DNA of 46,845 nt from Flavobacteria bacterium MS024-3C. GTDB lineage: Bacteria > Bacteroidota > Bacteroidia > Flavobacteriales > Flavobacteriaceae. The stretch's first letter is position 1. Each line of letters starts with the position of its first letter. Location of the stretch: the NCBI GenBank assembly GCA_000173115.1, contig ABVW01000009.1, positions 1 through 46,845 of the forward strand. Reading direction: 5' to 3'. This document shows, one piece after another, positions 24,831-34,971 of this stretch. Below the pieces are notes generated by a model that saw nothing but the letters and a program-made list of their open reading frames with translations, did no database searches and was not told the origin of the DNA. Both the position numbers and the translations under genes were made by a program.

Positions 24831-26423
24831 ATGAAACCAATCACTGCTTTTTTTGTCAGCTTATCGCTACTAGCTTCTTTTTCCCTATTGGGTCAAGAGA
24901 ATATCACTCCTGAAAAAAATGAGGCACTTAAAACATTGGCTATACAGTGGGTGCAAGACAATGAGAAACTGAGTCAGGTAATGGTAGACAAAATATTTAG
25001 CTTTTCAGAATTGGGATTCCAAGAAGAAGCCTCTTCAAAGTACCTAACAGATCTTTTAAAAAAAGAGGGGTTTACAATAGAGTACGGGGTCTCAGGTATA
25101 CCAACTGCCTGGTTTGCTAGATGGTCAAATGGCCCAGGTCCAGTAATTGCTTTAGGTAGCGATGTGGATTGCATTCCAAAGGCCTCTCAGTACCCTGGAG
25201 TGGCTTATCACAAGCCAATTGTTGAGGGCGCACCTGGTCACGGAGAGGGGCATAATGCAGGAATTCCTTTAAATATTACTGCTGCTTTTTCAGTTCAAAA
25301 AATTATGAAAAAAGAAAAAATTGGAGGTACACTAGTCTTGTGGCCTGGAATTGCAGAGGAATTAGTAGCTGCCAAAGCATGGTACACTAGAGATGGTTTA
25401 TTCGACAATATTGATTTATGTATTTTCACCCATGTGAGTAGTAATATGGGTGTCTCTTGGGGCCAATCTTCAGGGACTGGTTTAATTTCAGTAGCATACA
25501 CTTTTGATGGAGAGGCTGCTCATGCAGCAGGCGCTCCGTGGAGAGGTAAAAGCGCTTTAGATGCTGCAGAACTCATGAATATTGGGTGGAATTATAAAAG
25601 AGAGCACTTAGATCCTTTAAAAAGGTCTCACTCTATTTTTACAGATGGAGGTGACCAACCTAATGTTGTCCCTTCTAAAGCGACAATTTGGTATTATTTT
25701 AGAGACGTTACTTACCAAGGAATCATGGAAATGTATGCCACAGCAAACGATATTGCTAAAGGCGCCTCACTCATGACAGGAACAGAGGTAAATAGTGAGA
25801 TTTTAGGAACTGCTTGGCCCAGACATTTTAATAAGGTTATTGCCGAAACAATGGATGCCAATATTCAAAGTATAGGTTTGCCCACTTGGTCAGAAGCAGA
25901 TCAGACGCTTGCAAAAGCGGTTCAAAAAGAAGTATCCTCTAAAACTACAGATGGCTTAGCGACCACTTTAAAAGGTATTCAGCCTCCTGTAGAACAGCCA
26001 GTAAGTGGGGGAAGTGACGACATTGGGGACGTTTCTTGGACAGTACCTACTGTCACGCTTCGTTTTCCGTCTAATATTCCGGGTCTTCAAGGCCACCATT
26101 GGAGCAACGCAATTGCAATGGCTACGCCCATCGCTCACAAAGGAGTTACTGCTGGAGCTAAGGTAGTTGCTGCAACTGTTTTAGACTTGCTCTTGAAACC
26201 TGAATTGGTTAAAGAGGCTTGGACCTATTTTGACGAGGTTCAGACCAAAGAAACCAAGTACACGCCAATGATTACTAAGCAGGACGCACCACCAATCTAT
26301 TTGAATAAAAATATCATGGAACAATATAAACCTGCTTTGAAAACTTTTTACTACAACGAAAAAAAGTACGACACTTATTTAGAACAACTGGGGGTGAGTT
26401 ATCCTACTTTAAAAAAAGAATAG
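24831..26423 (+). CDS. M20-family amidohydrolase (AbgB-like), secreted
   Basis: A 530-residue metallopeptidase/amidohydrolase of the M20D type. The signal peptide is PITAFFVSLSLLASFSLLGQ. Metal and catalytic residues appear in GSDVDCIP, GEGHNAG, GIAEELVAAK and the late WSEADQTLAKAV segment, as in the B subunit of p-aminobenzoyl-glutamate hydrolase, but here the protein is exported. Expected action is hydrolysis of an N-acyl or aminoacyl amide bond in the periplasm. The chosen start gives a proper signal peptide; an in-frame ATG lies seven codons upstream (24810). Confidence 0.85.
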   Translation: MKPITAFFVSLSLLASFSLLGQENITPEKNEALKTLAIQWVQDNEKLSQVMVDKIFSFSELGFQEEASSKYLTDLLKKEGFTIEYGVSGIPTAWFARWSNGPGPVIALGSDVDCIPKASQYPGVAYHKPIVEGAPGHGEGHNAGIPLNITAAFSVQKIMKKEKIGGTLVLWPGIAEELVAAKAWYTRDGLFDNIDLCIFTHVSSNMGVSWGQSSGTGLISVAYTFDGEAAHAAGAPWRGKSALDAAELMNIGWNYKREHLDPLKRSHSIFTDGGDQPNVVPSKATIWYYFRDVTYQGIMEMYATANDIAKGASLMTGTEVNSEILGTAWPRHFNKVIAETMDANIQSIGLPTWSEADQTLAKAVQKEVSSKTTDGLATTLKGIQPPVEQPVSGGSDDIGDVSWTVPTVTLRFPSNIPGLQGHHWSNAIAMATPIAHKGVTAGAKVVAATVLDLLLKPELVKEAWTYFDEVQTKETKYTPMITKQDAPPIYLNKNIMEQYKPALKTFYYNEKKYDTYLEQLGVSYPTLKKE

Positions 26424-26431
26424 TTTCACTA

Positions 26432-26950
26432 TTAACCCTTCCATAATGATTCAATACTGCTTAGAGACACCCTATTTCTAAGGAGTTTAAGGCGTTGTTT
26501 GAAGTATTTTTTTTGGGAAGCACTGCCTTGTTTGGAGACGGTTTTTTGTATTCTTTGAAATACTTTAATGCCAGCGGATCCTTTGAATTGATATGGATTT
26601 ACTTGAAAGATAAAACTGTTGAGGTGTCTTTTCCAGGCCAAGGCCGATGCCTTTTCGTTTCCCAATACACCCATTGTGACCCTTTTGAAAAACCGAGGGT
26701 CATTTGAGGTGTCTATGAGTCGCTCTGGGTGGAGTTTTTCCATCTCTAAAAAATGGTTCACCCAAAGGGATAAGGTTTCTGTGGTTTGGGTTTTTTTAGT
26801 AAAAATAAAAACCCCAAGGACACTGTTAAAAACAAAAGGGGTATAGGAGAGTTGTTGGGCCAAATAGGCTTGTAATTGGCCTTGTTTTGGTCTGTCCAAA
26901 AACAAGGCCTTACAATCTTTGGGCGGTTTAATAACCAGTTTGCAAACCAC
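26432..26950 (-). CDS. Uncharacterised basic protein linked to katG
   Basis: A 172-residue soluble protein that I do not recognise. It is rich in Lys and Arg, especially in the last 60 residues, and has no signal peptide, TM segment or Cys pair; the one Cys of note is Cys13. It begins 8 bases behind the katG stop on the same strand and is almost certainly in the katG transcript, so a link to peroxide response is a reasonable guess and no more. The stop faces the stop of the amidohydrolase 8 bases away. Confidence 0.65.
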   Translation of the reverse strand: MVCKLVIKPPKDCKALFLDRPKQGQLQAYLAQQLSYTPFVFNSVLGVFIFTKKTQTTETLSLWVNHFLEMEKLHPERLIDTSNDPRFFKRVTMGVLGNEKASALAWKRHLNSFIFQVNPYQFKGSAGIKVFQRIQKTVSKQGSASQKKYFKQRLKLLRNRVSLSSIESLWKG

Positions 26951-26958
26951 CTGATTAC

Positions 26959-29181
<2,223 letters not shown>

Positions 29182-29273
29182 TTATTAGACCACAACAAGT
29201 TATATTAGATTTAGGTATGAAAAGAATAAAACCTATTGTTTTTTCTTATAATGAAATTGAACGGCTTTATAAA

Positions 29274-29705
29274 CTACAACCTGTTGTAATCTGGTTTCCA
29301 GTTTTTAATAGCCATTTTAATCTCTTTTTGGGTCAATTGTTCTTTAATTGCTCGGTCTATTAATGGCAAAAATTCCTCATCTGGAGCAAAGCGAAGGGCA
29401 ATGATTTGTCCCATTCTAAGTTCTGTGGGTAATAATTTTCCGGTGAGTACGAAATGCCTCAAACTCTCTTCTGCCCTAATGGCCCTGTCTTGTGCTTTTA
29501 AGGGGAATTGTCTCGTATACCACATCATCACAATAAATACCCATGCTGTTAGTATAGATAAGGTAGCAGGGTAGGCGTGTCCTTCTTCTGCCAATAATAA
29601 GTAACTCACACCACCGCCTAAAAGGGCGAGTATGCTTAAAAATAACAAACCGTGAAATCCTTTGATTAGTATGGGATGGTTTTTAAAATTCTGTGGTGTT
29701 TTCAT
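29274..29705 (-). CDS. DUF6526 membrane protein
   Basis: A 143-residue protein with two TM helices in the first half (GLLFLSILALLGGGVSYLLL and ATLSILTAWVFIVMMWY) and a conserved cytosolic second half: LKAQDRAIRAEESLRHFVLTG, IALRFAPDEEFLPL and IKNWKPDYNRL. The wording matches my recollection of the DUF6526 family. The function is unknown. It is transcribed from a promoter set inside a long perfect inverted repeat (29710-29749) just upstream of its ATG. katG is downstream on the same strand, 107 bases away. Confidence 0.8.
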   Translation of the reverse strand: MKTPQNFKNHPILIKGFHGLLFLSILALLGGGVSYLLLAEEGHAYPATLSILTAWVFIVMMWYTRQFPLKAQDRAIRAEESLRHFVLTGKLLPTELRMGQIIALRFAPDEEFLPLIDRAIKEQLTQKEIKMAIKNWKPDYNRL

Positions 29706-29709
29706 ATAT

Positions 29710-29749
29710 AGGTTTTACCCAAAAATAGGATAAATTTCGGGTAAAACCT
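29710..29749. promoter_or_regulatory. 11+11 perfect inverted repeat around the DUF6526 promoter
   Basis: AGGTTTTACCC (29710-29720) and GGGTAAAACCT (29739-29749) are perfect complements with an 18-base spacer. On the minus strand the spacer ends in TATTTTTG (29727-29720), a full match to the TAnnTTTG -7 box, and the ATG of the DUF6526 gene is 5 bases past the repeat. Two readings are possible: an operator for a dimeric regulator over the promoter, or an RNA hairpin. On the plus strand the right arm is followed by six T, so it could also stop antisense transcription. Confidence 0.5.
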
Positions 29750-29882
29750 TTTTTAGACCTACGGAAGTTTGCGTCTTATTTACACCCCATTGTTTTTTTC
29801 AAATCTCAAGGCTTTGTTCCCAAAGACAATAGGGTAACACACCGCCTGTATTTATAGTATCTTTAGGCTAAATAATGACTTT

Positions 29883-30620
29883 ATGAGATCTAGTATTTCC
29901 TTTTTGTGTCTGCTTTTCTTTGTAGGGCTTTCTCGAGTGAATGCTCAAGAGTCCGCCAATAGCAGCACAGCAGCAGCCCCTTTGCTCGAAAAATCAATTG
30001 CCTACCACGACCCTCAAAACCTTTGGCCCCGCTTTAAGGCCGCCATGAGTATTGAGATGAAAACCCCCAATAAGCCCCTGCGGAGCACTCAAATTCACAT
30101 GGACCATACCAAAGGTCGGTTTGAATTAAATGCGACCAGAGGAGATGAACATACCCAATACATATTGGGTCCCAACCAATGTGACATATCATTTAATGAT
30201 CGGAGTGAATTTACGCCCGAAGAAATTAAAACGCATCGTTTGGATTGTGCACAGGCTCAGCGGATGAAAAATTATTACACCTACCTCTATGGTCTTCCCA
30301 TGAAACTCAAAGATCCAGGGACTCAATTAGATCCTAAGGCTTACAAAAAGACCTTTCAAGGATCGGAATACTGGGTGTTAAAAGTATCCTATGCCCCTGA
30401 AGTAGGGAAGGATGTTTGGTATTTTTACCTGGACCCTAAGACCTATCAGTTGCGTCACTATCAGTTTTATCACGACGAACAAAAAGGAGATGGGGAGTAT
30501 ATTTTACTTGACGGGGAAACAGCCATTGGGGGAATTAAAATGCCTAAAGACCGCGCTTGGTACACCAATTTGGACCAAAAATATTTAGGTACGGACTATT
30601 TGAGTGCATTAGAAAAATAA
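29883..30620 (+). CDS. DUF6503 secreted protein
   Basis: A 245-residue protein with a signal peptide ending at RVNAQE. The rest is one DUF6503-like domain: LLEKSIAYHDP near the start, YYTYLYGLPMKLKDPGTQLD in the middle and VWYFYLDPKTYQLRHYQFYHD in the second half. The fold is probably a lipoprotein-carrier-like half barrel (outer-membrane lipoprotein sorting type), which is inference from pattern. No function is established. A second member of the same group lies at 41828-42577. A strong terminator follows. Confidence 0.75.
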   Translation: MRSSISFLCLLFFVGLSRVNAQESANSSTAAAPLLEKSIAYHDPQNLWPRFKAAMSIEMKTPNKPLRSTQIHMDHTKGRFELNATRGDEHTQYILGPNQCDISFNDRSEFTPEEIKTHRLDCAQAQRMKNYYTYLYGLPMKLKDPGTQLDPKAYKKTFQGSEYWVLKVSYAPEVGKDVWYFYLDPKTYQLRHYQFYHDEQKGDGEYILLDGETAIGGIKMPKDRAWYTNLDQKYLGTDYLSALEK

Positions 30621-30641
30621 AATGCAAGTATTGCTTAGCAT

Positions 30642-30671
30642 AAAAAAAGGCCCTCTTGAGGGCCTTTTTTT
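30642..30671. terminator. Bidirectional intrinsic terminator
   Basis: Seven A, stem GGCCCTC, loop TT, stem GAGGGCC, seven T: a perfect symmetric terminator between the convergent DUF6503 gene and the S9 peptidase gene. Confidence 0.93.
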
Positions 30672-30676
30672 ATCGC

Positions 30677-33205
30677 TTATTTATTTTGAGGGACATCCCT
30701 ATTCATCTGTAGCAGGTCTACCTCTTTGGCTGTTACCCCTAAAAGGTGTTTGCTAAAATGGTCTGCACGAAGCCAAAAAGCGTACTCTGTCATATTACCA
30801 AAGCCGTGTCTCTGACCAGGGAGTAATTTAAAGTCAAAGCGTTTGTGGGCCTTAATCAATGCGTTGGCCATGCGAATGGTAGCGCCAGGGTGAACGTTGT
30901 TGTCTATATCTCCAGTCACCAAAAGCAATTGCCCCTTCAGATTTTCTGCCAAAGATTGGTTTTTGTCAATGTCGTATTGGTAACGCACTTCTCCCTTTTC
31001 ATCCATTTCTTCTAAAACCCCGTGATGGGTTTCACTCCACCAGGAATTGTACATAGAATTGTCATGGTTTCCAGCAGCAGAAACGGCCGCTTTAAAGAAA
31101 TCTGGGTAAACCAACATAGCTGCAGTAGACATAAAACCACCACCAGAGTGTCCAAAAATCCCCACCTTATTGATGTTGATAAAAGCATGGCGGTTGGCCA
31201 GCTGTTCTGCCACATATTTTTTATCTGCCAAGCCATAGTCTCTCAGGTTACCATAACCGTAATTGTGGTACCACTTTGAGCGGTCAGGGTGCCCCCCTCT
31301 ATTTCCCATGGTAGCCACCACAAACCCCAATTGGGCCATGCGATCCAAGCGATCCATTCTCACAGAAAAGGCCTTGTTCACAGCCTCAGTCTGAGGCCCA
31401 GGATATACGTATTCCAAAAGCGGATACTGCTTGTTTTCATCAAAATCAAAGGGCTTGTAAAGCACCCCATAAATATCTGTAATGCCGTCGTCTGCCTTAA
31501 CTTTAAAAGGCTCAGGAAATTGGTAGCCAGCGTCAAATAGTGCAGATAAATCTGCAGTTTCCAAATCTAGCACCAATTGCCCAGACGCATTTCTCAATTC
31601 AGATTTAGGAGCGGTATTGACCCTAGAATAATTACTCACAAAATAATTGTGCTTGTCAGAAGGACGGGTGCTAGACGTAAAATCTCCAGGATTTAAGGCC
31701 TTAGGTGTTCCACCACCTAAAGGTACTGCATAGAGGTGTTCATAATAAGGATCCAGTCCTTTTTGTAGCCCGTGTGCAGTGAAATAAAGCATTCCAGATT
31801 TTTCATCTACCCCGCTCACTCTCTCTGAGTGAAAAGGCCCTCGGGTAATTCTATTGCGCAGGGTGCCGTCTGAATTGTACAGATAAAAATGGGCCCAACC
31901 GTCGCGTTCAGACCAATGAATCATTTGGGTTTCATTGTTTAACAGCACCAAATCCCTAGATTCAATATAGGTGTTCATGCGTTCTTCAATGAGCACTTTC
32001 ACCGTGCCGGTTTTAATATCTGCCACGCAGACTTCCATCTTTTTACGGTCCCGGCTAATGACATTAAAGTAAATTTTCTCCTTTTTAGACAAGAGTAGGC
32101 TGGGTCTAAAATCATCGTCGTAGTTAGAAGGGAGGCTCGGGCGGCTATAGACGTCAAGACTCTGCTGTCTCAGCGTGTCCAAAGCGATCTTTTTATGGGT
32201 TTTAGAGGGAATGTCAAACACCAGAAGTTCCCTTTTGTAAAACTCCTGTTCCCCAGGCATATGGTACTTATAGGTTTCCAGCGTAGGCCTTTTGTCTGCT
32301 ACTGAATTAATGACCCAAAGGTCTTTAATCGCCCTACTATCTGTCTTTTGGAAGACAAATTTTTCGCCATTATCTGTCCAATGTCCATAGACGTATTTAC
32401 GGTCTTTTTTTTCTTTTTCAACCTCCTCATTGTCTTTTCCCCTGCTCCCTCCACCGTAGCCAAAGTGCTCCTCGCCGTCAGTGGTCCATTGGTTTTCTAC
32501 AATAGTGGAATCTTTCTCATTTTTTACTGCTTTAAGGAAGTTTTCCTTGTCCATCCAATAGAGGTTGTACTCCTTAGAAAACAGAACCACTGAGGAATCC
32601 GGGGCAATATTGGCCCATTTTTTATAGTCCTTTTTAGCCTCCTTTTCGTGGCTAATGACCTTGAGTCCGTTCCCCCCAAGCGTGTACTCTAAAAGAAATA
32701 CCTTCTTTTCTTTTTTAGGCTTTTTTTGGCCTTTGGCCAATGCTTTATTGCCTTCCCCTTCTTTATCTTTTAAATCCGAGCTGTCTTTTACTACAGCAAC
32801 GAGTTCCGAGGAAGTGACCCTAAAGCGAATGGCCCGCTCCTTGTTTACAAACTCAAAATTAAATTTTGGCAGGTGTTGCCCATCATAAGGATCATTGGTA
32901 ATTTCAGTGAGCCAAGCTGCCATTTGATCATTGTTGAACAATTTGGTTTTGCTGCGCTTGTCTGCATCTACTAGGTAATAATTAGATCCTTCTGTGGTTT
33001 TGTATTGGTACCAGAACCTATTGCCATTCTTTAACCAGTGGGGGCTCACCTCTGTAGAATGGACCATTTTAGCCAATTGGGTGGGGGAAAATTTAGCCGC
33101 TAGATCATAATTAGGTTGGGGGGTCTCTTGTGCCTCAGTTCTGCTAAAATTCACCATTAGGCAAAAAATAAATAGGAAGGCTTTGGTGTAAAAAAATGAT
33201 TTCAT
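30677..33205 (-). CDS. S9-family (dipeptidyl peptidase IV-like) serine peptidase
   Basis: An 842-residue exported peptidase. A signal peptide (KAFLFIFCLMVNFSRTEA) is followed by an eight-bladed propeller domain up to about residue 600 and the alpha/beta hydrolase domain. The catalytic Ser687 is in GHSGGG, the Asp is in GDIDNNVHPG and the His is in PGQRHGFGN. A Lys-rich, highly charged insertion sits in the propeller near residues 130-155. It would remove dipeptides, often X-Pro, in the periplasm or outside. It is 29 bases downstream of the amidase gene, so both are probably transcribed together. Confidence 0.9.
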   Translation of the reverse strand: MKSFFYTKAFLFIFCLMVNFSRTEAQETPQPNYDLAAKFSPTQLAKMVHSTEVSPHWLKNGNRFWYQYKTTEGSNYYLVDADKRSKTKLFNNDQMAAWLTEITNDPYDGQHLPKFNFEFVNKERAIRFRVTSSELVAVVKDSSDLKDKEGEGNKALAKGQKKPKKEKKVFLLEYTLGGNGLKVISHEKEAKKDYKKWANIAPDSSVVLFSKEYNLYWMDKENFLKAVKNEKDSTIVENQWTTDGEEHFGYGGGSRGKDNEEVEKEKKDRKYVYGHWTDNGEKFVFQKTDSRAIKDLWVINSVADKRPTLETYKYHMPGEQEFYKRELLVFDIPSKTHKKIALDTLRQQSLDVYSRPSLPSNYDDDFRPSLLLSKKEKIYFNVISRDRKKMEVCVADIKTGTVKVLIEERMNTYIESRDLVLLNNETQMIHWSERDGWAHFYLYNSDGTLRNRITRGPFHSERVSGVDEKSGMLYFTAHGLQKGLDPYYEHLYAVPLGGGTPKALNPGDFTSSTRPSDKHNYFVSNYSRVNTAPKSELRNASGQLVLDLETADLSALFDAGYQFPEPFKVKADDGITDIYGVLYKPFDFDENKQYPLLEYVYPGPQTEAVNKAFSVRMDRLDRMAQLGFVVATMGNRGGHPDRSKWYHNYGYGNLRDYGLADKKYVAEQLANRHAFININKVGIFGHSGGGFMSTAAMLVYPDFFKAAVSAAGNHDNSMYNSWWSETHHGVLEEMDEKGEVRYQYDIDKNQSLAENLKGQLLLVTGDIDNNVHPGATIRMANALIKAHKRFDFKLLPGQRHGFGNMTEYAFWLRADHFSKHLLGVTAKEVDLLQMNRDVPQNK

Positions 33206-33234
33206 TTTAAAAAGATAAGGATTATTTTATTTGA

Positions 33235-34821
33235 TTACTCTGCATCCCAAGCCCTAAAGGTGGGAACAATTCTGGCTTTGGTGGCCTGTTCAAAGCCATA
33301 GGCCATTTCTATCAGGCTAGGCTCACTCCAAGCGGTGCCAAAGAACGATAGTCCTACTGGCAGACCGTGCACATCTCCCATAGGAACGGTTATATTGGGG
33401 TAGCCGGCCCAGGCGGCGGGCGAAGAACTGGACACATGGTAGTTGTCTCCGTTTAACCAATCTATACTCCATGCTGGAGATCCAGTAGGGGCTACAAAAC
33501 CGTCTAATTGGTGTGCTGCTATGACCTTGTCTATTCCATTGTCTCTGCTTCCTTTTCTGAGGGCTTCTAAATGGTCTAGGTATTCTTTACTGTCTAGCCC
33601 TGCTTTTTCTAAGGCCATTTCCAAATAGGCTTGGTTGTAGTATTTGAGTTCTACCGAATCCTGTTTATTAAAGGCAATGAGGTCTTCTAAATTTTTAATT
33701 TTTGCGTCTGGGCCAAGGCTGGCAAAATAATCATTGAGTCCTGCTTTGTATTCTGTTAGCATAACTTGGAATGAATGGGCTCCAGTGCTTCGCTCATTAA
33801 TTTGATCAATTTCTATAATTGTTGCACCCTGCGCCTTGAGCACCGCGATGGCTTTTAGGGTGAGGCTATCTGTAGTGGCATGGGTGCCAAAAGCAGCTTT
33901 AAACCATCCAATACGTTTTCCTTTTAAGCCGTCTTTTTTGAGATAGGGGGTGTAATCTTTTAATGCTTTGCCTCTGTTTGCTGCTGTTTTTCCATCTCTA
34001 GGATCTTGGCTGGTGAGTGGGCCTAGAGCTATTACAGCGTCGGCCACGGTACGGGCCATGGGCCCTGCCGTGTCTTGGGTATAAGAAATAGGGATAATTC
34101 CAGCACGACTAATGAGTCCTACCGTGGGTTTAATGCCCACAATTCCGTTGGCGGTTGATGGACAAACGATAGATCCGTTGGTTTCTGTGCCAATTGCCAA
34201 TAACGTGAGGTTGGCAGAAACAGACACCCCGCTTCCTGCACTGGACCCACATGGGGTTCTGGCCAGTACATAAGGGTTTTTGGTTTGACCATTAATTCCT
34301 GACCATCCAGAGCTGGACATTTGCCCTCTAAAATTGGCCCATTCGCTTAGGTTGGCTTTTCCCAGTATCACGGCTCCAGCTGCACGTAATTGCGCCGCTA
34401 CTTCACTGTCTTGTAGCGGCATAGAGCCCGCTAAGGCACGAGAACCCGCCGTAGTTGCCATCTGGTCCTTAGTGTCTATATTGTCTTTAAGTAATACGGG
34501 CACACCGTGTAAGGGTCCTCTCTGCTCTGGGGCTACCCTGTCTAGGGAGTCTGCTATGGCCAAAGCGTCAGGGTTCACTACAATGACTGAATGTAATTGG
34601 GGGCCGCTGTGGTCAATGGCGTCTATACGGTTGCTGTATGCAGCGATAACATCTCTGATAGTCCAGCCGCCATTTTTGTAGCCTTCTTGAAGCTCAGGAA
34701 TGGTAATTTCTAAAAACTGAAAATTATTGAGGTCTTCTGTTTTAGGGGATTCTACTTGGTTTTGACAGGCAAAAAGCAACAAGCTAAGCGCCGCCCATTT
34801 GGTTTTTTTTATCAAATTCAT
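33235..34821 (-). CDS. Amidase-signature enzyme, lipoprotein
   Basis: A 528-residue amidase-signature hydrolase with a lipoprotein signal (LLLFAC, Cys19). The Ser-Ser-Lys triad is visible: Lys in VLLKDNIDTKD, the cis-Ser in CGSSAGSG and the nucleophile Ser in GTETNGSIVCPS. It resembles the exported amidases of Bacteroidota annotated as amidase or as aspartyl/glutamyl-tRNA amidotransferase A-like, but the signal peptide and absence of gatB/gatC exclude the tRNA role. It precedes an S9 peptidase, and the pair may process peptides or amides outside the cytosol. Confidence 0.9.
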   Translation of the reverse strand: MNLIKKTKWAALSLLLFACQNQVESPKTEDLNNFQFLEITIPELQEGYKNGGWTIRDVIAAYSNRIDAIDHSGPQLHSVIVVNPDALAIADSLDRVAPEQRGPLHGVPVLLKDNIDTKDQMATTAGSRALAGSMPLQDSEVAAQLRAAGAVILGKANLSEWANFRGQMSSSGWSGINGQTKNPYVLARTPCGSSAGSGVSVSANLTLLAIGTETNGSIVCPSTANGIVGIKPTVGLISRAGIIPISYTQDTAGPMARTVADAVIALGPLTSQDPRDGKTAANRGKALKDYTPYLKKDGLKGKRIGWFKAAFGTHATTDSLTLKAIAVLKAQGATIIEIDQINERSTGAHSFQVMLTEYKAGLNDYFASLGPDAKIKNLEDLIAFNKQDSVELKYYNQAYLEMALEKAGLDSKEYLDHLEALRKGSRDNGIDKVIAAHQLDGFVAPTGSPAWSIDWLNGDNYHVSSSSPAAWAGYPNITVPMGDVHGLPVGLSFFGTAWSEPSLIEMAYGFEQATKARIVPTFRAWDAE

Positions 34822-34916
34822 GGGGTTGTTTAATTTGGTGTATTTGTATTTTGATGGTTGCTATTAGTAAATGATTCGCTTAAAGATAATAATTTATAAT
34901 GTGTAAATTCTTTAAT

Positions 34917-34949
34917 AAAAAAGAAGCCGCTATTAGCGGCTTCTTTTTT
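34917..34949. terminator. Bidirectional intrinsic terminator behind the PiT gene
   Basis: Six A, stem GAAGCCGCT, loop ATT, stem AGCGGCTTC, six T. It lies 22 bases past the stop of the minus-strand PiT gene and ends the porin-PiT transcript before the amidase gene. Confidence 0.92.
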
Positions 34950-34971
34950 ATTTGGGAAAATACTCAGGTAT

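Noticed and set aside
33235-34821. Amidase considered as GatA of the tRNA amidotransferase
   Set aside because: It has a lipoprotein signal peptide, and no gatB or gatC is nearby.
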